From Cryptomeria japonica (Eukaryota; Streptophyta; Pinopsida; Cupressales; Cupressaceae), in assembly GCF_030272615.1 (NCBI RefSeq), contig NC_081414.1:664452438-664516437 (forward strand): a stretch of DNA of 64,000 nucleotides, given 5' to 3'. The notes beneath the pieces were generated by a model that was given only the letters and a program-made list of their open reading frames with translations, did not search any database and was not told where the DNA came from. Position numbers and translations under genes: made by a program. Of the stretch, positions 22,203-33,000 are shown one piece after another (within the stretch, counting starts at the first letter, position 1; the number at the start of each line of letters is the position of its first letter).

Positions 22203-23916
22203 TGTAGATAGGAATTTGGAAATCATCAAAGCAAATAGGAATTTAGCTAGCTCAATCACAAAAACTAGATTGCAATGATAAGAAATCCTAAAAACATTCA
22301 ATAGAGATATTGAAAATAAGACATTCAAACCAAATGCAAACCATTACAAATGTGAATGTCTCCTCCAGAATTCTCCATTGTCCTTCTTTCTCCTTCAAAT
22401 TAGTGTGTTTGTGGATCTCACCTACAAGTGCATAAGCATAATATGAAAGCAAGATTGACAAGACAACATAAGGATACTAGAAGCGTGATTGATTTAGGAT
22501 CCCTGATTGAAGAAATTCATCCAATTTATAGACAAATTGGAGAGATGACAAGATTAGCATGAAAATATTTGAAAGGAAATTTCAAATCAATGGCAAATAT
22601 GACAAATTATGACAAAAATGACAATTTCTATGCAAGATTGATTGATTGACAATTATGACAAAATTGACAAGATTACTATGCAAAATTGATTGATTGGCAA
22701 ATTATGACAAAATTGACAAGATTGCCATGTCATTCCCAAGAAATTAGGGGAAATATTAGAAAAATAGGAGAAATAGAAAATTAGGTTTAAAAAATGATGA
22801 ATTGGAAATTAGGAAATTAGAAATTGATGAAAATTAGGTAAATTAATTAATAATTTTTCATTCATTAATCAATTCACAAAAAGAGGGGGAATTAATTAAC
22901 CAATTAAATAAATATTTAATTGTGACAAGAAGACTTAGGATAAATAAATAAATTATTTAACCTAGAGGGAAAATGACAAACAAGATTAAATGAACAAATC
23001 ATAAAACACTAGAAGATGTATTAGAAATGCAAGGACGACAATTAGGTCTTGACAAAAGATAACTGATGTAGGTTCGATCATGATTTTGATTGACAAAGGA
23101 AAAATGCTTATAAATGATTGAGATTGATTGATAAAGAGATCAAATTGATAGGCACCAATTGACGAGGAACAATGACTGACACGATTGAAAAGGACAACGA
23201 TCGATGACGAATCGAGCGAAAAATGACAAGATTAACAAGAGGACAAGGATCGATGACGAATCAATCGCAAGATGACAAGATTGACAAGAATGAGGATCGA
23301 TGACGAATCGATCGCAAGATGACAAGATTGACAAGAATGAGGATCGACGATGAATTGATCGCAAGATGACAAGATTGATGACAAATTGATCACAAAATGA
23401 CAAGATTGACAAGAATGAGGATCGATGATGAATCGATTGCAAGATGACAAGATTGACAAGAGTGAGGATCGATGACGAATCGATCGCAAGATGACAAGAT
23501 TGATGAGAATGAGGATCGATGACGAATCGATCGCAAGATGAGAAGATTGATGACAAATTGATCACAAAATGACAAGATTGACAAGAGGACAAAACCCTAA
23601 TTCTATCATCGATTAGGATTGACGATGTCCAAAATGAAATTGAATTGACGATGTCAAAATATGCCAAATGAGCACACACATTGATGTGATAGGATAAGAT
23701 CGACCAAAATCATGACTAAAGATTATTATCAACAAGACCAAATTCGAAAGCGAGACAAATGAAGAATGTAGAAAAAAGACTCGATGCTCACAAATGATAA
23801 AGACAAAGTGCGCAACATAGAAGAAATGTTAATGCGACTCAAGAACCCTAAAATAAGGCAATGCGCAAATGTTAAAGGATGACTCCGCAAGTGTTGACCA
23901 TTTTTAGATGTCTACA
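22203..23916 (-). repeat. Element B 3' LTR
   Basis: 1714 bp from TGTAGATAGG to ATGTCTACA. A TATA box (minus) lies at 22524-22529. It contains an array of a 47-bp repeat (about 23190-23590), longer than in the 5' LTR, and AT-rich palindromic words near 22830-22930. The outer end joins the polypurine tract at 23917. Confidence 0.95.
23190..23590 (-). repeat. 47-bp tandem array in element B 3' LTR (U3)
   Basis: The unit starts GAGGATCGATGACGAATCGA and contains TCGATCGC. Starts at 23292 and 23339 are 47 bp apart. About nine copies, some shortened. The CpG-rich unit contrasts with the AT-rich surroundings. Open frames across it (Ser/Cys/Ile/Asp-rich) are shadows. Confidence 0.85.
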
Positions 23917-23963
23917 TTTTGCCCCTCTTTGAGACAATGCAATTTTAAGTCTTGTTTCAAAGA
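23917..23963 (-). promoter_or_regulatory. Element B polypurine tract and overlapping hairpin
   Basis: Minus strand AAAGAGGGGCAAAA touches the 3' LTR and primes plus-strand DNA synthesis. TCTTTGAGACAA (23926-23937) and TTGTTTCAAAGA (23952-23963) form a 12-bp stem with one G-T pair, so the tract sits at the foot of a hairpin. The same arrangement occurs beside the LTRs of D and E. Confidence 0.75.
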
Positions 23964-24004
23964 ACAATAATGAAAATGCCCCAGACAATAACAATTACAT
24001 ATGC

Positions 24005-24023
24005 ATGCCCCCTTGAGGAATTG
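24005..24023. promoter_or_regulatory. Conserved CCCCCT-box, copy B
   Basis: TGCCCCCTTGAGGAATTGG matches TGCCCCCTCGAGAGATTGG in D (45548) and E (54530). The minus strand is purine-rich and could be a second polypurine tract; on the plus strand it lies upstream of the PMD promoter. Confidence 0.35.
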
Positions 24024-24200
24024 GCCGGAAACATACAGAAAAAAGGCCAATTGATGGATAAGAATAATAGAAAATGATAGGTTCGAACAGATCAAGAATT
24101 GAAGGTCGGATGCATGAATTACAAGCAATAGAAGGCGCAAAAGACCGTGACCAACATAAGATGGAGAGGATGCACGTCCATCTAGGCACTGACAAATAGC

Positions 24201-24206
24201 TATATA
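24201..24206 (+). promoter_or_regulatory. TATA box of element B antisense PMD gene
   Basis: AGCTATATACGAG, 104 nt before the ATG of exon 1. Elements D and E have TATA boxes 97 and 83 nt before the matching ATG. Confidence 0.5.
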
Positions 24207-24367
24207 CGAGACAAAGATAATGAAAAGAGTTCATTTGCACCAGCCAAAGTGGAGGATTTGTTGCTCTGGAAAAGGACCCTTGCATAGAGATGGTGAACAT
24301 TCCAATGGCAGATCACCTCAAGGAACATGTACGCACCTACAGATGACCGAAGGATGCGGGAGCAGTG

Positions 24368-24759
24368 GTATGTATCTCAAAAACCCATATTGTCAATTTC
24401 ATGAATTTTGCTTGATTGTGAGACATTGTGGGGCCCATAGGGAACGGAAAAAGGGACATCCGCGCCTGTGTGGGTGCATTTTGCGCTTGTGTTAGGATGT
24501 TCTATGCTTGTGTAGGGTACACAAGTGCAACTTGATGCTGCACAGGCACAAGATAGGGTACATAGGCGTAGTTGTGCACTAAGGACCCTAATTTGACCGA
24601 AAACAACATGCAGATGATCCCAAAAAGGGGGATAAGAGTAGGATAGGTCAAAATAGATAAGAAACACCTTGATTTGTGCATGAAACAAGGAAATGCAGCC
24701 CTTAGGAGAAAACCCTAAAACTGACAAAGTGTGCCTCAATTGTGATGCAGAGTTGACAG
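24368..24759 (+). other. Intron of element B PMD gene
   Basis: 392 bp, GTATGT donor and TTGACAG acceptor (GATGCAG at 24750 is an alternative, but would add an in-frame TGA). It contains GCATTTTGCGCTTGTGTTAG, the reverse complement of a minisatellite unit in the element's own 5' leader (38764-38880). Confidence 0.55.
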
Positions 24760-25928
24760 TATCCATTGATCACATGGGAGAACAGACCCGACTGCTTCAT
24801 GTTGCAACATAGACTCAGGAGCACTAACAGAGATACATTAGCAGGACTTGGAGTATACTATATTACATTCATGCCCAAGATTAGGGCAAACATAGGACTT
24901 CTTACCGCATTGGCAGAGCAATGGCATTTAAAGACTTCCTCATTCCATCTGTCGACAGGAGAGGTGACTGTGACACTAGAGGACGTGTGGCGTATCCTCT
25001 GCATTTCAATTCATGGGGAGATGATAGTATATGACCCAGCGACAGGGAGAGATTCTTTGTGTAGATTATTCAAGTGCGACACAGATGACTTTGATATCGT
25101 AGAGAGGGAGATCCGCTGGGAGACCATGGTGACAGAGTACAATCAGCGATATGTGGTGATAGCATGCCTATTAGCAGGGGACAGACGAGGACATGGATTC
25201 CCTATTGGATGGGGAAGAGTGCTAGAGTGGATGGTGATAGAGGGGACTGTTTATGCATGGGGACCATGTGTGCTTGCTATGCTATATTTTCAGTTGCATC
25301 AGATAGCATATCAGAGGGTTCAGACTTTGAGCTGTGGGGTTACACTGTTATAGATATGGGCATTTGAGCATATAGCTATATGTCGACCAATTGCAGAGAG
25401 ATAGGTAGTACCACATCGACCATATGTGTACTGCTATGGGGGTACATTAAGATACGGTCCTTTCAGATACATATTGTATTAGCAACATGAGCTAGACAGA
25501 TTGAGAGAGTTCACATGGAGGCCATATCTTGATTGCCCTGGATGGTCAAATGATAGTGATGAGCTACCATATTGTAGACAAGAGAGATACTTGATTGGGC
25601 GACTAGTGAATTGCTAGAGAGTGATTGAGATGTACCTACCAGAGAGAGTCAGATGACAGTTTGGACAGAGGTAGGATGTACCGAGAGGGACTGCACACTT
25701 TGCTCGATCTCACAGAGAGACGAGTTAGTGGGGGAGGATGATTCAGCCACACATAGCATATGCCGACTTCACATAGCTATAGCAGAGACAATGGGATTGG
25801 AGATCAGATGTGGTGGACACTGGGATGACAGAGGAGTATGAGCTATGGTTTGCATGACAATGGCCTATGCCATTGATAGATCCTAATATTTTGGTACCTA
25901 GGAGATAGGAGGACTTCCCACTCGCTGG

Positions 25929-26100
25929 AGAGGAGGAGGGAGATGATGAGGACAAAGATGAGGATGAGGGAGATGATGAGGATGAGGGGGATGACGAGGA
26001 CGGAGGGGATGATGAGGAAGATGATGAGGATAGAGGGGATGATGAGGATGGAGGGGATGATGAGGATGGAGATGAGGATGAGGAGGATGAGCCAGATCCA
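25929..26100 (+). repeat. Acidic codon repeat within PMD gene
   Basis: Imperfect GATGATGAGGAT(GGAGGG) units encode a run of Asp, Glu and Gly between the PMD core and the coiled coil. D has a shorter Asp/Gly run and E an Arg/Gly run at the same place. Confidence 0.8.
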
Positions 26101-27240
26101 GCCGATCAGGAGTCATTGCAGGATATACCCATAGAGCCAGAGACAGCTAGCATAGAGGAGATGGAGATATGTAAGGCCACCATAGCAAGTCAGCATGATC
26201 ACATTGCGACATTAGAGAAACAAAATGCTATCTTGTGGACAGAGTAGGATCAGTTCAGAGCAGAGATAGCCAGACTGACAACGACTCGAGATACAACAAT
26301 AGCCCAAGCACAACAAGCAGAGCAGAGAGTGACCGAGTATATTGGGTCGATTAGGGATGCCAGTGCATGTGAGATGGCACAGATGTTGGTAGAGTCTAGA
26401 GATGAGATACACTATTGGAGGACACTATATGAGAGTGTAGTTCCACTAGAGCAGAGAGAAACATCATATCAGTCACGGTCGAGGACAGAGAGTAGGCCAC
26501 GTTCTCGGAGGTCAGTGAGTAGCATGGGGGTGAGTGGACCTAGGAGACCACCATAGCCAGGACCCAAGATAGGAGGGACATCATCCTTGAGACATGGCAG
26601 GGATGATGAGGACAGAGGGAGCACCCAGTGACAGAGGCACATGCTCCTTATGACAGAGACATATATAGTGCGACATTATGTAGTCAGCCTGTGAGCCATA
26701 CTTAGGACAGCCAGTCCAACTTTGTACTCCGATATTGTCTTGATATATGATATGACATGTAGCTATATGATGGGATGCAATTATGTGATAGCTAATATGT
26801 ACTTTCCATGTATGGATGGCTTATGCACTTGTTTATGTACCCTTGTGGAATGTGTATGGATATATTTTTATGTGTTTTTGATGCATTTATAATATGAAAT
26901 GGATAAAATGCTTGATATGGGCTTAATATAATACAAATGTACGAATTAATGAATGCAGGATGCAGCTTATGTGTTTGGAGATCAGAGCACTAGACCGAAT
27001 TGACTGCCCAAACTGATGGAAGAAATGTTAGTAAGAAGAAATTAGACAGAGGACAGTTAGAGAGAAAAACTTACTTTCACCAATGCACAAAAGTAGGTGA
27101 GAACCTTTATTTAATGTAGCAAAGCGGATGCAGAGCATCATGGCATTGAAGGCTAGAGCTAAAACACAACCCCTTTTGTAAAAGACAGACACATCGCACA
27201 CAAGGAATGAATGAAACATCCTAGGGTGCATACATCAAGG

Positions 27241-27290
27241 GTCGAGGTATGTGCGGCGTTCACAAAGCGAACGTACTTATCACAGACACC
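27241..27290. other. Conserved paired (hairpin-forming) element, copy B
   Basis: GTCGAGGTATGTG and CTTATCACAGACACC flank an inner stem CGTTC (27257-27261) with GAACG (27269-27273). GGT and TGTG (27246-27253) pair with CACA and ACC (27281-27290). Compare the copies at 1865 and 49198. Confidence 0.5.
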
Positions 27291-27944
27291 CAATGATATA
27301 GTTGCCCTAGTTTGTGACAATCATTCCACAAACAACAAACACAACAAAAAAGGAAAGGGACCATGAACCATCCCGGTCACTCTAAATCACTCAGTGACAT
27401 CATCGAGCAACATAGGAACATAATCGAAGCCAAAGATAAACCAATAAAAAGATAAGACTCACAAATTCGACCAAGTCAAACAAACAGTCTAATCATCATT
27501 GTCAAAGGTGGAAAACAAGAATGATCATGCTGTCTGGTTTCAGGGAATGTAGTACCTCGTCTAAGATAGGACATAGTTTGGTTTCGAGTATACCACACTC
27601 TGTATAAGATCCATGATAATAGTGACAAGGACAAATGATATTGATGTTGATTGATTGATATGACAATTTTAATCAGTTTGAATGTCTGGTTTGATCGAAA
27701 AGTTCATCTATTAATGCATGATTTCAGTAAAGCGCAGTGTGTGATTGAGTGCCGTTGGATGTATGCTCAGCGATCTGTTTATGCACAAAGGGAACCATTT
27801 ATTGACAAAATGAAAAATGCCAAAGGAATTGTTTTTGGATTTTGATGTTTTTGAAATTTTTTTGTTTGTTTGTTTTTTTCAGGACTTTATCTGACTTTTT
27901 AGGGATTTGTTGAGGACATTATATGATTTTTAGGGATTTTTGTC

Positions 27945-28329
27945 AGGACATTTTTCAATTTTTATGATTTTTTCAAGACATTTTTCAATTTTTATGATTT
28001 TTTCAGGACATTTTTCAATTTTTATGATTTTTTTCAGGACATTTTTCAATTTTTATGATTTTTTCAGGACATTTTTCAATTTTTATGATTTTTTCAAGAC
28101 ATTTTTCAATTTTTATGATTTTTTTCAGGACATTTTTCAATTTTTATGATTTTTTCAAGATATTTTTCAATTTTTATGATTTTTTTCAGGACATTTTTCA
28201 ATTTTTATGATTTTTTTTTGGACATTTTTCAATTTTTATGATTTTTTTCAGGACATTTTTCAATTTTTATGATTTTTTTCAGGACAATTTTCAATTTTTA
28301 TGATTTTTTTCAGGACATTTTTCAATTTG
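27945..28329 (+). repeat. About 30-bp minisatellite, 12-13 copies
   Basis: Unit CAGGACATTTTTCAATTTTT followed by ATGATTTTTT, with T-run length changes (29-32 bp). It lies downstream of integrase. Elements A and E keep a single TTTTTTCAGGACTTT word at the same site, which suggests the array grew from it. Confidence 0.9.
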
Positions 28330-28800
28330 AAAGCTCCAGTAATTGATCATGACAAGGGGCGCGCACCCAATGAAATTTTAAAAGACATATACAACGACCA
28401 AGATTGAAATATATGCACAAGAACTGAAAACCTGAGTATGCAAGACAATGATGTTGACCAATCACAGTCCTAGAACAAAACATTGGGTCAGGACAAGGAT
28501 AAGCATGATAAAGCCGCAGAGGGAAAGTATAGTTAGGGTTCATGATAGATGACGGAGCAATAATATTTTACACATGGCACCTGTTTGCCAGGTTTTCACC
28601 ATGGTACTTGCCCAAAGCACCTGTTTGCTAGGTTTTCACTAGAGGGCGAATTATTTTTCTTTACTTTTGTTTGTTTTTTAATTTTTCACTTTTTTCTTTC
28701 TCCTTTCACTTTTTGATTTTTTTGTATTTTTTGAGCTTTTTTATTTTTATTTTTATTTTTTTAGGATCATATTTGAAGAACTACTGACAGAAAACTATGT

Positions 28801-30000
28801 CTAGTACTTTCGAAGGTGCATGCTATTTACAAGATCAGACAGAGGTTCACCATCTGGGGTTGCAAGTTGATATGCCCCTGAGCCATAGGCTACAGTAACT
28901 ATGAAAGGCCCAACCCAATTAGGTTCAAACTTTCCTTTGATGATGTCAGTTGATTGTGCATTCTTTGGGTTCACCTTTAAAACCAAATCTCCCACTTCGA
29001 AGTGTCGCCCTTTGACCTTCTTATTATAAGAGTGACAGAGACAGTTTTGATATGCCTGCAAATGTGTCAGGGCTGTTTGACGTTTCTCATCTAACATCTC
29101 AAGCTGATGCAAGAGAGAGACTCTATGCATCTCATCATCAATCAAATTTTGCAGGGAAACATGCAAAGAGGGAATTTCCACTTCCAAGGGTAAAATGGCT
29201 TCCGCACCATACACCAAGGAATAAGGTGTTGCGCCAGTAGGTGTGTGGATGGAAGTGCGATAAGCCCATAGTGCTGGACTCAACTGTACATGCCAATTTC
29301 GACCAGCGTCATTGACAACCTTTTTCAGGATCTTAATAATGGTTTTATTTGATGCTTCGGCCTAACCATTACCTTGGGGATAGTAAGGACTGGAAAAATG
29401 GTGTTGGATGTGAAACTTTTCACAGAGTTCCTTGACATCTTTATTTTTAAATGGACGACCATTATCTATGACAATCGCAAGAGGAACCCCATATCTGCAT
29501 ATGATATAATTCAGTAGGAATTTTGAAATTTGAACACCAGTGATATAGGTCATAGGGATAGCCTCGATCCATTTTGTAAAGTATTTTATGGCTGTAATGA
29601 TGAACTTGTGTCCATTTGTAGATTTCAGGTGAATCTTGCCAATAAGATCCAATCCCCATTGAGAAAAGGGCCACGAAGATATGATAGAGCGAAGTTCTTG
29701 GGCTGGCGCATGAATGTAATTTCCATGGATTTGGCATTTGTAGCATTTCTTGACAAAATCATGAGCATCCTTTTCCATAGTGGGCCAATAATACCCAGCA
29801 TGAATCAACTTTTTGGCTAAGCTTAGACCATTGAAATGGCCCCCACATATACCATCATAAACCTTGCGTAAAGCTGTTTGTGCTTCGTCAGAATCCAAAC
29901 ACCTGAGGAGGGTGTGGTCAAAGGAATGACAGTAAAGGGTGTCGGTGATGATGACATATTTGGCTATCTGGCGGATGAAGGCTCGACGTTGGTTAGAGGA
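28801..30000 (-). pseudogene. Element B integrase (pol C-terminus)
   Basis: Zinc finger near 29750-29870 (VYDGICGGHFNG, KCYKCQIHG). Catalytic Asp residues lie in QWGLDLIGKI and VIDNGRPF, and the Glu in AEASNK. A TAG at about 29363 replaces the Gln of GNGQAEAS seen in D. The C-terminal segment (29283-28801) is open and ends MHLRKYY then TAG. Only that one stop interrupts the core. Confidence 0.9.
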
Positions 30001-30570
30001 AAGGTTAGGTGGTAAGGTTTGGGATTTCAAATATTGATAAATGTCATTGTACCACAGGGAATTAGGGCCAACAAGAACACACATCACATCTGCTGTCAAA
30101 ATTTCAAAAGAAGGGATAAGCAACTGTTCAACCAAAAATTCACATCTATCCATATTGTGGGGCATATTTAACATGGAAGCAATAGTTGCCATCGCATCTG
30201 CTGACTTGTTTTGAATTCTTGGAACTTGATTGAAATGGATAGCCATAAATTTTGTCTTGAAGAAATCTACCATATGCTTGTAGGGAATAAGATTTTCATC
30301 TTTCGTTTCATAGTCATCATTCACTTGACGGATGACTAACTGAGAATCTCCATAAACTTGCAAATGTGTGATATTCTAGTGGATCGCTACTCGAAGTCCT
30401 GTGACCAGAGCTTCATATTCTGCAATATTATTGGTGCAATGGAAAGTTATTCTATAGGATTTGGGAATAGCATCACCTTGAGGGGTGACAAACAAGATAC
30501 CTTCTCTGGACCCGAATTTGGTATGGGATCCATCAAAATATAACTTCCATTCATTAGAAGATGTGAGAGC
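30001..30570 (-). pseudogene. Element B archaeal-type RNase H
   Basis: All four catalytic positions are readable: LYFDGSHTKFG, NNIAEYEALVTG, YGDSQLVIRQV, SADAMATIAS. One TAG near 30374 stands where A, D and E have Trp. The position between the degenerate RNase H and integrase is diagnostic for Tat elements. Confidence 0.88.
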
Positions 30571-31110
30571 AAAGACTGATTCATCTGGAAAATCTGTCAA
30601 CATTGGATGATCATCATGAATAGGTGCCTCTGCAAGTTGATCCGCTATGATTTGTCCTTTTATTGCCTTTCGCTCAATGTACTCAATATCAAACTCACTG
30701 AGGATCATAACCCACTTTGCTAAGCGACTTGTCAAAGCTTCCCTACTAAGCAAGTATTTGAAGGGATCAATTTTTGCAACTAGCAATGTCTGATGATTTA
30801 ACATATAGTGTCAAAGCTTTTGTGTAGCAAAGATCACTGCTAAACATGCCCGTTCAATAGTTGAATAATTCAGCTCATAGCCCACTAGTGTCCGACTAAT
30901 ATAATAAATAGCCCATTCTTTGTCTTTCTCATCCTTTTGGGCTAAGAGAACTCCCAGTGCCGTTTCAGTTGCAGAGATGTACAATATGAATGGCTTTCCT
31001 TCTATAGGAGGCATTAGAATAGGTGGCGACAGTTGATAATCCTTGAGAGCTTGAAATGTTGATTGACATTGCTCAGTCCATTTAAAAGTGACACCTTTAT
31101 GCAATAAATG
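30571..31110 (-). pseudogene. Element B first RNase H, degenerate
   Basis: FILYISATETALGVLLAQ lacks the first catalytic Asp, as in the other three elements. Followed by YYISRTLVGYELNY and EFDIEYIERKAIKGQ. A TGA near 30808 replaces the Arg of element A (QKLRHYML), consistent with CGA changed to TGA. Confidence 0.82.
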
Positions 31111-31900
31111 CTGGAAAGGATGACATTTGTCTACCAATTGAGCTATAAACCGATGGATTGACTATAACTTTCCTTGTAGACTTCTTAGTTGATGGAGATT
31201 TGAAGGAGGAGGCATATCCATTATTGCTTTAACCTTTTCAGGGTCTACTTTGATGCCTCTATGAGAAACAATGTACCCTAATAATTTGCCGGTTGTGACA
31301 CCAAAGACACATTTCTTGGGGTTGAGTCTGAGCTTGTAGGTTTCCATTCGATCAAAGATTGGGCCAAGAATGGCTAGATGACTATCTCTTGTGACATATT
31401 TGCATAATAGGTCATCAACATAGTCTTCCATCAAAGTATGCATAAAATCATGGAAAATTGTTGTCATAGCTCTTTGATATGTTGCGCCAACATTTTTAAG
31501 ACCAAAGAGCATCACATTCCAACAATAGGTACCCCAAGCACACATGAATGCAGTCTTATGTTGATCTTCAAGAGCAATGCAAATTTGATTATATCCAGAA
31601 AAACCATCCATCAATGATAGCATCTCATATCGGGCAGTCATGTCAACTATGATGTCGATATCTGGTAGTGGAAAGTCATCTTTAGGGCATGCTTTATTGA
31701 GATCCCTAAAATTCTTATAGATTCTGATGCCCCCAGTTACTTTGCTAACTGGTACGAAATTTGAAATCTAGTCTGCATAATCAATGGGTCTGATAAAGCC
31801 CACATCTAATAATTTTTTTAGTTCTACCTTGACCAAGAGAGCCACCTGGGGATGCATCTTTTTGAGTTTCTGTTTGACAGACTTGGCATCTGATTTTAAT
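31111..31900 (-). pseudogene. Element B reverse transcriptase
   Basis: RT landmarks: LLDVGFIRPIDYAD, NKACPKDDFPLPDID, LMDGFSGYNQICI, LFGLKNVGATYQRAM, YVDDLL, LNPKKCVFG, KLLGYIVSHRGI. A TAG at about 31765 stands where A and D have the Trp of DWISN, and another near 31161 where A has Gln. The catalytic YVDD is intact. Confidence 0.9.
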
Positions 31901-33000
31901 GGCAAGTGGCGAAGGACTAATTCTGGATCAAGGCCAGGCATATCTGCATAGGACCATGCAAAACTGATCTTCTTCTCAAGAAAGAAATTGACAAAATCTA
32001 TCTTTTCCTGTTTTGATAGAGAAGCAGTGAAATGAATGACCTTAGGGTTGTCAGGTGTACCCAAACTTATCTCTTCGATCATTTCCACAAGCAATGTTGA
32101 TTTATCCTAACTTGATGAGGGTATGTCCAATCTTCCACCTTTGGGCGCCTCAGAGAGGTTTTCACCCACAGGTACATCTTTTAGTTTTTCTTTTTCATGA
32201 TCAGAGAGTGCCTTACGGTTTTCACTCAAAGACCTATTCTTTTGATTTTTTACTTTTTCTTTTTCATTTTTGTGACTAGAAGATGGAGTTGACTCCCCAA
32301 AATATGCTGTGGAATCTAGATCAATAGTAAATCCTGCCTTATGATCACCTTGTGGTATGCCTTCTCGTAGTCCAAGAAATTTGGCAATTGCTTCGTCATT
32401 TTGAAAACAATCTAATGTGAGTGGTTCTTGTTGGTCATGTTGGATAAGCTAAGGATAGACAAGGGGCATGTCATCATCGGTTTTAAGGAGAGAGAGGGCT
32501 GAGATGGTAAAGATGTAAATGTTAGTGGTATCACTATCTGAACTACTCATATCTGATTCAGAGCTTGGGTCTCAGAATGACTCTATCCAAGCGTTAGGAC
32601 ATGTTTTGGGAGGGGGAGTTATTTCATGTTTGTCTTCCATGGGAAAATCATCAGGGTCAAGGAAAATATCTTCGAGGGCATAGGAGCTAGAAGAAAAGGA
32701 ACTCCATTCCCATTCATTGGAATCAATTTCGGGTTGGATATCCTCAGGTGTTGTTTCATCATCAGAGTCATGCCCCTTTCTACACGTGGTCACTTTGGTA
32801 GATGAGGGTCCAATTTGCAATGGTACAAAACCTAACCCTAAAGTTGGAGGTCACATCTTGGGTATAATAGGTTCTAGTCTTCCTTTCTTGTCAGGGCCCA
32901 AGCCACTGCAGCCATCATATCCCTTTTTCTCCAGCATAATAAACCCTTTGCCATACCGCTCCACTCACAACCTGACAGGTGGTGTCTCAATTGGATCCTT
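31901..33000 (-). pseudogene. Element B protease-RT linker with G-patch motif
   Basis: The G-patch at 32831-32963 reads GKGFIMLEKKGYDGCSGLG, then GRLEPI and LGLGFVP, with a TGA where Arg is expected. The linker then is acidic (DSNEWEWSSFSSSS, SSSDSDTTN). It shares CFQNDEAIAKFLGLREGIPQ and GENLSEAPKG with element D and A linkers. Stops near 32573, 32450 and 32107 break it. Confidence 0.7.

Larger units (their letters stand above)
24305..26694 (+). pseudogene. Element B antisense PMD-type gene (two exons: 24305-24367, 24760-26694)
   Basis: Exon 1 is 21 codons (MADHLKEHVRTYR, a TGA, then PKDAGAV) and aligns residue by residue with exon 1 of D (HRFDRVRRFQRPADGGEP). It ends at GTATGT. Exon 2 is in phase 0. 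Its PMD core (24800-25720) has the family pattern LLTALAEQWHLKTSSFHLST, GEVTVTLEDVWRIL and YAWGPCVLAML. Then come an Asp/Glu/Gly-rich repeat (25929-26100), a coiled coil (26155-26430) and a Ser/Arg then Pro tail (SMGVSGPRRPP). One frame holds throughout exon 2, with about ten TAG and three or four TGA stops and no TAA. Plant PMD proteins act in the nucleus in silencing and gene regulation; the function here is not known. Confidence 0.75.
26695..28800. other. Element B convergent 3' region between PMD gene and integrase
   Basis: No gene. It contains the paired element (27241-27290), a 30-bp minisatellite (27945-28329), and two GGTTTTCAC-type motif copies at about 28577-28645 within GCACCTGTTTGCCAGGTTTT. 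Hypervariable 3' untranslated regions with tandem repeats are known for Tat elements. Confidence 0.65.

Noticed and set aside
23140-23679. Long minus-strand open frames rich in Ser, Cys, Ile and Asp across the LTR array, and the similar ones at 40034-40387
   Set aside because: They follow the 47-bp repeat and appear in several frames at once. They lie in U3 of both LTRs and have no domain features.
25943-26134. Plus-strand frame rich in Met and Arg (MMRTKMRMREMM)
   Set aside because: It is the wrong frame of the Asp/Glu repeat; the PMD frame runs through in frame with both flanking domains.
27940-28149. Open frame with HFSIFMIFSG repeats
   Set aside because: Produced by the 30-bp T-rich minisatellite; no start context or homology.
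29052-29240. Plus-strand frames across pol of B (also 29530-29820, 50844-51170, 53441-54064)
   Set aside because: Each lies opposite well-supported integrase or linker sequence and has no counterpart in the other elements.
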